This document shows, one piece after another, positions 1-6,310 of a DNA stretch of 7,918 nt. Both the position numbers and the translations under genes were made by a program. A model generated the notes under the pieces. That model ran no database searches and was not told where the DNA came from. It worked only from the letters and a program-made list of their open reading frames with translations. Origin of the DNA: Dehalococcoidia bacterium (GTDB taxonomy: Bacteria; Chloroflexota; Dehalococcoidia; Lucifugimonadales; JAGWBF01); assembly GCA_021296015.1 (NCBI GenBank), contig JAGWBG010000054.1:1-7918 (forward strand). The letters run 5' to 3'. Each line of letters starts with the position of its first letter. Position 1 is the stretch's first letter.

Positions 1-999
1 GCGCACCGCATTCACCGCTTCAGGCCGGGACATTTCTCCACCAAGGGTGGAGACTGTGAAGCAATTTGCCATGGAAGTGTACTCGGCTGCACGCTCAAGG
101 CACTCATCCGCAGTACCGATGATGGCAAAGGTATCCACCATCCGGTCGCTGATGGAGCCGACAGCACCCTCAAAGTCACCGCGAGCCAGAGCAGCCCTGG
201 CCGCCGCTACCTCTTCCCCGAACCCGTGGGTGATTAGCAATTCCTGGTGGTAGTCCACGTTCAGGTAAACCAACGCAACGCCGTTGCGGAAGGCGGCGCG
301 CGCTGTTTCGGCCTGTTCAGGAGTGTTGACGATGAAGACCCACCTGCCGACCACCAGCTCCAGGTCATCAAGAGACCGGCCAACTCGCGTGGCACCCTCG
401 GAAAGGGCGGGCATGGCCGCGTCCTTTATCCAGGGCAGGGTGTAGTTCCAGTTGAACAGGACACCGTCTGCCCATTCCCCCGTTTCCCTCAGCATTCTGC
501 CCCGGCTGGCACCAATGTAGATGGGAAGTCGTGCATACGGCGGCGGCTGGTGAACTCGATACCCGGACACACGATAGAAACGTCCCTCGTATTCTACCGG
601 AGCATCCGGCGTGGCTGCCCATAGCAGTCGGAGCAGTTCCACGTACTCACGCATGCGTGAGAGGGGAGCCTCACCAGGGATTCCGTGGAAATCCTCGTTC
701 CAGGCCCTCGGCATACTGCCTAGGCCAAAGATATAGCGTCCTCCGCTCAGGGAAGCCAGGCTGCGACATGCGCGGGCGGTAGCGACGGGAGTGCGCGTCC
801 AGGTGGCAATGTTGCTGACCAGCTTGACCCGTTGGGTAACCGACGCTATACCAGCCAATGCGACATAGGAATCATCTACGTTGTCCCCTACGGATATGGA
901 GTAAAAACCCGCTTCCTCGGCCTCCTGGGCCAGTGGCAGCATATCCTGAGGGTGCATACCAGCCAGATCAATGTTCAGCCTTCGAGCTTCGCTGCTCAT
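1..999 (-). CDS. LLM-class (luciferase-like) flavin/F420-dependent oxidoreductase, 3' end cut by the window edge
   Basis: This frame is open from an ATG at 999 down to base 1 without a stop, giving 333 residues. Family members usually have about 330-350 residues, so only the last few codons should be missing. The protein reads as a TIM-barrel luciferase-like oxidoreductase. Residues 10-31 form the first strand and helix, ending in AQEAEEAGFYSISVGDN (residues 24-40). SGGRYIFGLGS at 85-95 is the family's conserved GRF-x-LGLG-type motif. RMREYVELLRLLW (115-127) is the usual helix before the lid region. IGASRGRMLRETGEWADG (162-179) is the P-I-Y-I-G-A-S segment that helps bind the flavin or F420 phosphate. 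The C-terminus keeps the IIGTADEC (293-300) cofactor-region motif. Such enzymes use reduced FMN or coenzyme F420 in the cytoplasm; I cannot infer the substrate. A GGAG at 1007-1010, 7 bases upstream, supports the start. The gene is divergent from the DUF255 gene. A methylenetetrahydromethanopterin-reductase-like role is possible but not shown. Confidence 0.9.
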   Translation of the reverse strand, partial: MSSEARRLNIDLAGMHPQDMLPLAQEAEEAGFYSISVGDNVDDSYVALAGIASVTQRVKLVSNIATWTRTPVATARACRSLASLSGGRYIFGLGSMPRAWNEDFHGIPGEAPLSRMREYVELLRLLWAATPDAPVEYEGRFYRVSGYRVHQPPPYARLPIYIGASRGRMLRETGEWADGVLFNWNYTLPWIKDAAMPALSEGATRVGRSLDDLELVVGRWVFIVNTPEQAETARAAFRNGVALVYLNVDYHQELLITHGFGEEVAAARAALARGDFEGAVGSISDRMVDTFAIIGTADECLERAAEYTSMANCFTVSTLGGEMSRPEAVNAVR

Positions 1000-1062
1000 A
1001 GTTAATCTCCGTCCTCGATTGACCATGCGGAAGGTCAGGCCGGCCGGTTTCCGGTGCTAGGG

Positions 1063-1092
1063 AGTATAGCATTGCCTAACCTGAATAATCAA
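1063..1092 (-). promoter_or_regulatory. Putative promoter of the luciferase-like oxidoreductase gene
   Basis: Read on the minus strand, TTGATT (1087-1092, four of six to TTGACA) lies 18 bases before TATACT (1063-1068, five of six to TATAAT). Transcription would start near 1056, leaving a leader of about 55 bases before the ATG at 999. The leader contains the self-complementary run CCGGCCGG (1040-1047). This is an assignment by pattern only. Confidence 0.45.
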
Positions 1093-1206
1093 CCACCCAA
1101 AGCGCCAAGCGATAGCGGAGGGGCGACCTACCCGGCGGCCAAAGACGAACCTCCCAAAATGCCGCCGAACGCGCGGGTATCACCTCCTGGGGCTGGTATT
1201 CGGGTC

Positions 1207-1245
1207 TATAATAGGGGAGAATGATGTGAGCTATAAAATATCACA
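1207..1245 (+). promoter_or_regulatory. Putative -10 box and downstream imperfect dyad before the DUF255 gene
   Basis: A perfect TATAAT stands at 1207-1212, preceded by CGGGTC, with no convincing -35 box at 16-18 bases. Just downstream is an imperfect dyad: TGTGA (1225-1229) and TCACA (1241-1245), with inner TAT (1232-1234) facing ATA (1238-1240). If transcription starts near 1219, the dyad sits in the first bases transcribed, a normal place for a repressor operator. The 11-base gap between the arms is wider than in a classical CRP site, so I do not call it one. A second small stem, GCCCC (1273-1277) with GGGGC (1286-1290), lies just before the ribosome binding site. I see no gene or clear signal in 1093-1190. 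Confidence 0.35.
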
Positions 1246-1305
1246 CGGAAGCATTGACCCAAGTCCGTATAAGCCCCTGCTCAATGGGGCAGAAAGGGGA
1301 ATCCT

Positions 1306-3357
1306 ATGCCCAACCGTCTGATTAACGAGACAAGCCCCTACCTCCTTCAGCACGCCAATAATCCCGTAGACTGGTATGCCTGGGGGGAGGAGGCCCTTCA
1401 GAAGGCCCTGGCAGAGGACAAGCCTATCATGCTAAGTATTGGCTACTCAGCATGTCACTGGTGCCACGTAATGGAGCGGGAGTCCTTTGAGGACCCGGAA
1501 ATCGCAGGCATCATGAACGAGCATTTTGTCAACATCAAGGTAGACCGGGAAGAACGACCGGACCTGGACAGCATCTATATGAACGCCGTGCAGGCGTTGA
1601 CCGGCAGTGGGGGATGGCCCATGACGGTGTTCCTAACGCCCGATGGCCGGCCTTTTTATGGCGGTACTTACTTCCCTCCGGTAGACTCAAGGGGTATGCC
1701 GGGCTTCCCCAGTGTGCTGCTGGGGGTTGCTGAAGCTTACCGGACCCGGCGGGGTGACGTGCTCCAGGCTACCCAGCAGCTATTGTCCCACCTCCAGCAT
1801 GTGGCACAGGTACCGCGAGGGGTGGAGGCCCTTACCCCAGACATCCTCCATCAGGTATACCAGGTTATGGGACAGAGCTATGACTATCAGAACGGCGGAT
1901 TCGGAGGAGCGCCCAAGTTCCCCCAGCCCATGAACTACGAGTTCATGCTGCGCTATTACCACCTGACCAAAAGCCCCAGAGCATTGGAAATGGTAGATAT
2001 GGCTATCCAGAGGATGGCGACCGGTGGTATCTACGACCAGATTGGCGGTGGCTTCCATCGCTACTCCACCGACCCTTACTGGTTGGTGCCGCATTTCGAG
2101 AAAATGCTCTACGACAACGCTCTCCTGAGCCGCCTCTACATCCACGCATACCAGGCAACCGGCAATCCATTGTACAAGCGCATAACCGTGGAGACCCTTG
2201 ACTATGTGCTACGAGAGATGACCGACCCCTCCGGTGGATTCTACTCGACCCAGGACGCCGACAGCGAAGGTGAGGAGGGGAAATTCTTCGTCTGGACGGA
2301 CGAGGAGATTGAGGACCTTTTAGGCACGGAGGAGGGCGCTCTGGTTGCCGGATACTTTGGTGTAACTGAGGCGGGGAACTTCGAGGGAAAGAACATCCTG
2401 AACGTGCCCCAAGCTGAAGAGGACGTGGCAGTCCAGGCCGGCGTTAGCATAGAAGGGCTTGGTGCAATGGTCAGTCGAGCAAAGCCCGTTCTGCTTGACG
2501 CCCGAGAACAGAGGGTGCATCCCGCCCGAGATGAGAAGATTCTGTCCGCATGGAATGGCCTCATGATGCGCAGCTTTGCAGAGGCGGCCTCAGTTCTGCG
2601 TCGAGAGGATTACAGGGAAGCGGCAATAGCAAACGCTTCCTTCCTGCTCAAAGAGTTACGCAGTGATGGACGGCTATTACGCACCTACAAAGACGGTCGT
2701 GCCAGCTTGAAGGGCTACCTCGAGGACTATGCATTCGTGGCGGACGGCCTCCTGGCTCTATATGAGGATACCTTTGACCCACGGTGGTTGCAGGAGGCCT
2801 GCTCCCTGGCCGACAGTATGATTGACCTTTTCTGGGATGAGAGCCAGAACGCCTTTTATGATACGGGCAAGGACCACGAAAACCTGATAGTCCGCCCTAG
2901 GGACCTCTTCGATAATGCCACTCCCTGTGGCAACTCGGTGGCTGTAGACGTATTGCTCCATCTATCCATTCTCACAGGGGACAGCGACTACGCCCGACGG
3001 GGTTCCGCGGTACTCCGGTCCATGCAGCAGTACATGGCCGGCGCTCCCCTGGGTATGGGCCATTGGCTCTGTGCATTGGACTTCTACCTGTCCGCACCCA
3101 AAGAGATAGCCGTGGTAGGCCCGCGCAAGGACCCGGACACCCAGGCCCTTCTGGCTCTGGTCTATGGTCGTTACCTGCCCAACAAGGTGGTGGCGGGAAG
3201 TGAACTCGATGACCTTGAACCGGGGACCCGGTCTATTCCTCTTCTCCAGGACCGGGGCATGGTGGGAGGTCGCCCCACCGTCTACGTGTGCCAGAACTAC
3301 GTGTGCCAGCTTCCGGTCACGGAGTTGGACGCCCTGGCAAGCCAGTTAGAAGGTTAG
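1306..3357 (+). CDS. yyaL: DUF255 / YyaL-type thioredoxin-domain protein
   Basis: This 683-residue protein matches the DUF255 family (bacterial YyaL, animal SPATA20) over its full length. The N-terminus has the family opening NETSPYLLQHANNPVDW (7-23). A thioredoxin-like domain follows with the active-site-like C50-H-W-C53-H, then KVDREERPDLD (78-88), GGWPMTVFLTPDG (102-114) and GTYFPP (120-125). From about residue 190 it becomes the alpha-helical barrel part resembling AGE epimerases and six-hairpin glycosidases: GGFGGAPKFPQP (197-208), GGIYDQIGGGFHRYSTD (240-256), HFEKMLYDNA (263-272), STQDADSEGEEGKFFVW (314-330) and DEKILSAWNGLM (409-420). The C-terminal C662-x4-C667 pair is also typical. 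There is no signal peptide, so it is cytoplasmic. The biochemical role is not established; redox or sugar-related activity is only suggested by the folds. AAAGGGGA at 1293-1300 is the ribosome binding site. It is probably monocistronic, since a promoter-like box lies between it and icd. Confidence 0.93.
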   Translation: MPNRLINETSPYLLQHANNPVDWYAWGEEALQKALAEDKPIMLSIGYSACHWCHVMERESFEDPEIAGIMNEHFVNIKVDREERPDLDSIYMNAVQALTGSGGWPMTVFLTPDGRPFYGGTYFPPVDSRGMPGFPSVLLGVAEAYRTRRGDVLQATQQLLSHLQHVAQVPRGVEALTPDILHQVYQVMGQSYDYQNGGFGGAPKFPQPMNYEFMLRYYHLTKSPRALEMVDMAIQRMATGGIYDQIGGGFHRYSTDPYWLVPHFEKMLYDNALLSRLYIHAYQATGNPLYKRITVETLDYVLREMTDPSGGFYSTQDADSEGEEGKFFVWTDEEIEDLLGTEEGALVAGYFGVTEAGNFEGKNILNVPQAEEDVAVQAGVSIEGLGAMVSRAKPVLLDAREQRVHPARDEKILSAWNGLMMRSFAEAASVLRREDYREAAIANASFLLKELRSDGRLLRTYKDGRASLKGYLEDYAFVADGLLALYEDTFDPRWLQEACSLADSMIDLFWDESQNAFYDTGKDHENLIVRPRDLFDNATPCGNSVAVDVLLHLSILTGDSDYARRGSAVLRSMQQYMAGAPLGMGHWLCALDFYLSAPKEIAVVGPRKDPDTQALLALVYGRYLPNKVVAGSELDDLEPGTRSIPLLQDRGMVGGRPTVYVCQNYVCQLPVTELDALASQLEG

Positions 3358-3387
3358 GTCGGGCTACCCTCGCGTACCAAATCAGGG

Positions 3388-3419
3388 TATAATGTCTCAG
3401 AGCTTTTTGAGGACTCTGA
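3388..3419 (+). promoter_or_regulatory. Putative icd promoter (-10 box) with overlapping start-site dyad
   Basis: In the 96-base gap before icd there is a perfect TATAAT (3388-3393) preceded by CAGGG. The -35 region is not recognisable. Immediately downstream, TCAGAG (3397-3402) and CTCTGA (3414-3419) form a perfect 6-bp inverted repeat with an 11-base loop. It covers the expected transcription start near 3400, so it could be an operator or a leader hairpin. It is not a terminator: the T run (3404-3408) is in the loop, not after the stem. Confidence 0.4.
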
Positions 3420-3453
3420 CATTCACACACCAACCATCTGGAAAGGAGTCGGC

Positions 3454-4656
3454 ATGGTTAGCAGACAAACAATCGAGGCAGCAAAGGAGCATTTCGGCAC
3501 TGTGCTGGAGCAGCAGCTTGAGCGAGTCGAACGACTCAAGGCTGAAGACGATTGGCTGAACTACAGCGAGATCAGTCCCATCAAAGTAGGTATGATAGGT
3601 GGCGATGGCATTGGTCCATACATAGCTGCCGAGTCCCAGCGGGTGTTGGAGTTCCTTTTGAAAGACCAGGTAGCCAGTGGCAAAGTTGCCTTCCGCACTA
3701 TCGAAGGCCTGACCATAGAAAATCGAGCGGAACGCATGAAGAGCATCCCCGACGACGTGCTGGCCGAGATTAGGGACTGCCACGTCACCCTGAAGGGTCC
3801 GACCCATACCCCCGAGCGAGGGGATGGCTGGCCTAATCTGGAGAGCGCCAACGTGTCCATGCGAAAGGAGTTGGACCTCTTCGCCAACGTCCGGCCTGTC
3901 CGCATCCCCAGCCAGGGGATAGACTGGACCTTCTTCCGGGAGAACACCGAGGATATGTATGCGGTGGGTAGCCAGGGTATAAACGTTACCGAAGACCTGG
4001 GAATTGACTTTCGGGTCATCACAAGCCAGGGGTCAGAGAGAATCATTGACGCAGCCTTTGCCCACGCCCATCGGACTGGCAAGGACACGGTAACCGTGGT
4101 CACAAAGGCCAACATCGTCAAGACCACCGACGGCAAGTTCCTTGACATTGCCAGAAAGGTATCGGAGAAGTACCCCAACATCACATGGGAGGGATGGTAC
4201 ATAGACATTATGACGGCGGCCCTCATCAATCCCGCCCGTCAGAAGCAGTTCCAGGTGCTGGTACTGCCCAACCTCTACGGCGACATCCTTACCGATGAGG
4301 CGGCCCAGATTCAGGGTGGCGTGGGAACCGCAGGCAGCGCCAACTTGCGCAAGAGGTACGGCAAGTTCGAGGCCATTCATGGCAGCGCGCCGCGCATGGT
4401 ACGAGAGGGCCGCTCTCAGTATGCGGACCCCAGCTCCATGATGCGTGCCGGAGCCATGCTGTTGACCCACATCGGCTTTGAGGACCAGGGCAACAAGCTG
4501 CACAAGGCCCTTGACATCTGCGGTCAGTACGAAAGAAAAATTGCCATCACAGGCCGCGACACAGGCTGCACGGGCAAGGAATTTGGCGACTATCTGATGG
4601 AGACCATTGAGGACTCGAAGTTGGAGTCCCGATGGGATGAGTACGTTCAAGGTTAG
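3454..4656 (+). CDS. icd: Isocitrate dehydrogenase (isocitrate/isopropylmalate dehydrogenase family)
   Basis: A 400-residue beta-decarboxylating dehydrogenase that converts isocitrate to 2-oxoglutarate and CO2 in the TCA cycle. After an N-terminal extension of about 43 residues it has MIGGDGIGP (47-55). SANVSMRKELDLFANVRPVR (131-150) carries the substrate residues S131, N133, R137 and R147. The S-x-N pattern fits isocitrate enzymes better than isopropylmalate enzymes. R162 and Y169 lie in FRENTEDMYAV, K218 in VTKAN, D251 in YIDIM, and D277/D281 in NLYGDILTDEAAQ. All expected substrate and metal ligands are present. The cofactor loop reads HGSAPRM (309-315), with R314-M315 where NADP enzymes usually have Lys-Tyr and NAD enzymes Asp-Ile, so cofactor use is uncertain. 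The ribosome binding site AAAGGAG (3442-3448) supports the start at the first ATG. It is 90 bases upstream of mdh and probably belongs to the same TCA unit. Homoisocitrate or tartrate dehydrogenase is a less likely alternative. Confidence 0.9.
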   Translation: MVSRQTIEAAKEHFGTVLEQQLERVERLKAEDDWLNYSEISPIKVGMIGGDGIGPYIAAESQRVLEFLLKDQVASGKVAFRTIEGLTIENRAERMKSIPDDVLAEIRDCHVTLKGPTHTPERGDGWPNLESANVSMRKELDLFANVRPVRIPSQGIDWTFFRENTEDMYAVGSQGINVTEDLGIDFRVITSQGSERIIDAAFAHAHRTGKDTVTVVTKANIVKTTDGKFLDIARKVSEKYPNITWEGWYIDIMTAALINPARQKQFQVLVLPNLYGDILTDEAAQIQGGVGTAGSANLRKRYGKFEAIHGSAPRMVREGRSQYADPSSMMRAGAMLLTHIGFEDQGNKLHKALDICGQYERKIAITGRDTGCTGKEFGDYLMETIEDSKLESRWDEYVQG

Positions 4657-4679
4657 ATGCTTCGAAGTATTCGATAACA

Positions 4680-4720
4680 GGCCGTCGGATAGCTAAACTA
4701 TACAATGGCTAGCGACGGCC
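4680..4720 (+). repeat. Inverted repeat enclosing a -10-like box in the icd-mdh gap
   Basis: GGCCGTCG (4680-4687) and CGACGGCC (4713-4720) are perfect 8-bp inverted arms. A second pair, TAGC (4690-4693) with GCTA (4708-4711), extends the stem after a small asymmetric bulge. The loop (4694-4707) contains TATACAAT (4699-4706), a -10-like sequence. No T run follows, so a rho-independent terminator is unlikely. Options are an operator over an internal mdh promoter, or an mRNA stem that protects or separates the icd and mdh messages. Confidence 0.6.
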
Positions 4721-4732
4721 TTGTAATGTAAT

Positions 4733-4738
4733 AAGGAG
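4733..4738 (+). promoter_or_regulatory. Ribosome binding site that fixes the mdh start
   Basis: AAGGAG at 4733-4738 lies 8 bases before the ATG at 4747. It overlaps an in-frame GTG (4738-4740), which therefore cannot be the real start. The ATG at 4747 also places the protein start right at the first beta strand (MRKKVTVVGAGNVG), as usual in this family. Confidence 0.85.
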
Positions 4739-4746
4739 TGAGATAC

Positions 4747-5691
4747 ATGCGCAAGAAGGTCACAGTGGTCGGTGCCGGAAACGTGGGAGCCACCACAGCC
4801 CAGAGGATACACGAGTTGGGCTACGCCGACGTAGTTCTTGTAGATGTGGTTGAAGACCTGCCCCAGGGGAAAGCCCTGGACATGCTGGAATCCGGCCCGG
4901 TTCTGGGTTCCGACTCTCAGGTTATTGGGACCAACGGCTACGAGGAGACCGCCAACTCGGACCTGGCAATCATTACCGCCGGTATAGCTCGCAGACCGGG
5001 AATGAGCCGGGACGACCTGCTGCTTACCAATATGAAAATCATAGGCAGCGTCACCCAGGAAGTGGTCAAGCACTCCCCCAACTGCATCCTGATGGTGGTG
5101 ACGAATCCCCTGGACGCCATGGTCCAGCATGCCTTCCGCGTCAGCGGTTTCCCGAGACATCGAGTCTTTGGAATGGCGGGGGTTCTGGATACATCCCGGT
5201 TCCGCACCTTCATCGCCCAAGAACTGGACGTATCGGTGGAGGACGTTCAGGCCTACGTCCTGGGAAGTCACGGTGACGACATGGTCCCCCTGGTGCGCTA
5301 CACCACCGTGGGCGGCATACCTATCACCGAGCTTCTATCTCAGGACGCCATAGACCGCCTGGTGCAGCGTACCCGCCAGGGAGGCGGAGAAATCGTGGCT
5401 CTGCTCAAGGCGGGAAGCGCCTATTACGCTCCTTCCGCCGCCATAACGCAGATGGCCGAGGCGGTGCTGCTGGACAAGAAGCGCATCCTCCCCTGCTGCG
5501 TCTACCTGGAAGGCGAGTACGGCATTGACGGTCTCTACATGGGCGTTCCCGTCAAGCTGGGGGAGAAGGGCATCGAGGAGATAATACAGATAAGACTCAC
5601 GGAAGACGAGCAGACCGCCCTTAACAAGTCCGCTCAGAACGTCCGGGAATTGCTAGAGGTCATGCAGAATTCCGCTCAGAGTGCCGGGTAG
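4747..5691 (+). CDS. mdh: Malate dehydrogenase, LDH-like type
   Basis: This 314-residue NAD-dependent enzyme interconverts malate and oxaloacetate in the TCA cycle, in the cytoplasm. The dinucleotide-binding loop G9-A-G-N-V-G14 opens the protein, and D33 at the end of the second strand favours NAD over NADP. The substrate loop IARRPGMSRDDLL (80-92) supplies R82 and R88. The R-x5-R spacing with R83-P84 marks a malate rather than a lactate enzyme, which would carry Gln there. N120 lies in VVTNPLD (118-123), D148 and R151 in VLDTSR, and the catalytic H175 in LGSHGDDMVP (172-181). The length matches the LDH-like, often tetrameric MDHs of Chloroflexota, Bacillus and archaea (about 310 residues). 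The order icd-mdh is common, and co-transcription is likely across the 90-base gap, although a hairpin and a -10-like box there could allow separate control. The next gene is convergent, so mdh ends the transcription unit. Confidence 0.95.
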   Translation: MRKKVTVVGAGNVGATTAQRIHELGYADVVLVDVVEDLPQGKALDMLESGPVLGSDSQVIGTNGYEETANSDLAIITAGIARRPGMSRDDLLLTNMKIIGSVTQEVVKHSPNCILMVVTNPLDAMVQHAFRVSGFPRHRVFGMAGVLDTSRFRTFIAQELDVSVEDVQAYVLGSHGDDMVPLVRYTTVGGIPITELLSQDAIDRLVQRTRQGGGEIVALLKAGSAYYAPSAAITQMAEAVLLDKKRILPCCVYLEGEYGIDGLYMGVPVKLGEKGIEEIIQIRLTEDEQTALNKSAQNVRELLEVMQNSAQSAG

Positions 5692-5848
5692 GCCACTAAA
5701 ACCTGGGCCCTCAAATAAGCCTGTGTCTGAGGTTTCTCATTCCGCTCCGCTAGGTTTGGAATGAACCTGGTGGATGGGGAAATGGAGATTGAGGACGTCT
5801 ACAGATGGGGGATTATGTAGAGAATTGTGGTAGTCTGCGGAGCGGGAG
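5692..5848. repeat. Convergent mdh/PIN spacer with inverted repeats
   Basis: This 157-base gap separates two genes that end facing each other. CCGCTCCGC (5742-5750) and GCGGAGCGG (5837-5845) are perfect 9-bp inverted arms 86 bases apart. Inside and to the left, CATTCC (5738-5743) pairs with GGAATG (5758-5763), extended by GGTT (5731-5734) with AACC (5764-5767) across a 3-base bulge. AAACCT (near 5698-5704) can also pair with AGGTTT (5730-5735). These structures could end or insulate transcription from both sides, but no T run follows them, so I do not call a terminator. No convincing gene is present. Confidence 0.5.
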
Positions 5849-6310
5849 CTAGCAGATACAAATGCGCCTGCGGGGACCCAATAAAGACTGGTGTTCCTTG
5901 GTGATCTGTCTCTGTGGATCCTGTTTCGTAGTGAAGACTATGCCCCTGCGTATGAGTTTCCTGAAATCTCCCTCCAAATCGTTGTCATTGGTATACAGCA
6001 GACGGGTTCCGCTGATTCTTGCCAGGGCAATTACGTGTGGGTCATCACTCCGACACACTCCGTCTGCCAGCACGGCGCGAGTCTCGTCATCCACTTTTTT
6101 ATCGTCCAGAATTCTGGCCCGTCCTGCCTGCACTGCTTGACGGAGCCATACTACGAAGTCCTGGTTACCAGACAGTTCATCCCGGAGCTTCCCCCCAACT
6201 ACTAACCTCCCCTTTCCTTTCGTCAACCAAGTAAGAAAGAATTTCCCTGCTGGCGATTCCGCTCCTCCAAAGACTTCATCTCTAGCACTGTTATCAACAA
6301 TTGCACACAT
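5849..6310 (-). CDS. Small PIN-domain-like putative nuclease, partner of the upstream ATPase
   Basis: A 153-residue protein with the layout of a PIN-fold ribonuclease. The first strand MCAIVDNS (1-8) carries D6. KLRDELSG (41-48) offers E45 as the second acidic residue. SDDPHVIALARISG (88-101) carries D89/D90 in the usual D-x-x-I-x-x-x-A helix. LLYTNDNDLEGDF (104-116) supplies D109 and D111 of the closing T-x-D-x-D motif. Together these could form the acidic cluster that binds metal in VapC-like nucleases. A basic tail (about 120-150, ending GPRRRICIC) follows the fold. Its ATG at 6310 directly abuts the TGA of the ATPase gene (6311-6313) and has no clear ribosome binding site of its own, so translation is probably coupled. 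No VapB-like antitoxin gene lies next to it. The PIN assignment is from motif order alone; the target (RNA, tRNA or DNA) is unknown. Confidence 0.75.
   Translation of the reverse strand: MCAIVDNSARDEVFGGAESPAGKFFLTWLTKGKGRLVVGGKLRDELSGNQDFVVWLRQAVQAGRARILDDKKVDDETRAVLADGVCRSDDPHVIALARISGTRLLYTNDNDLEGDFRKLIRRGIVFTTKQDPQRQITKEHQSLLGPRRRICIC

Noticed and set aside
47..782. Several open frames on the plus strand and one other minus frame across 47-782
   Set aside because: They lie opposite or out of frame with the luciferase-like oxidoreductase, whose frame carries clear family motifs throughout and is open for 333 codons.
1225..1245. TGTGA...TCACA resembling a CRP/FNR-type site
   Set aside because: The gap between arms is 11 bases instead of 6 and it lies downstream of the -10 box, so a CRP call is not supported; kept only as an imperfect dyad.
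3397..3419. TCAGAG/CTCTGA stem as a terminator of the DUF255 gene
   Set aside because: The T run is in the loop rather than after the stem, and the stem follows a perfect -10 box.
3561..4650. Two long minus-strand open frames (about 205 and 222 codons) over icd
   Set aside because: They are antisense shadows of the GC-rich icd frame; their translations show no domain pattern, while icd has all catalytic residues.
5761..5820. A 19-codon open frame (ATG to TAG) in the mdh/PIN convergent spacer
   Set aside because: It has no ribosome binding site or recognisable motif, and a frame this short is expected by chance.
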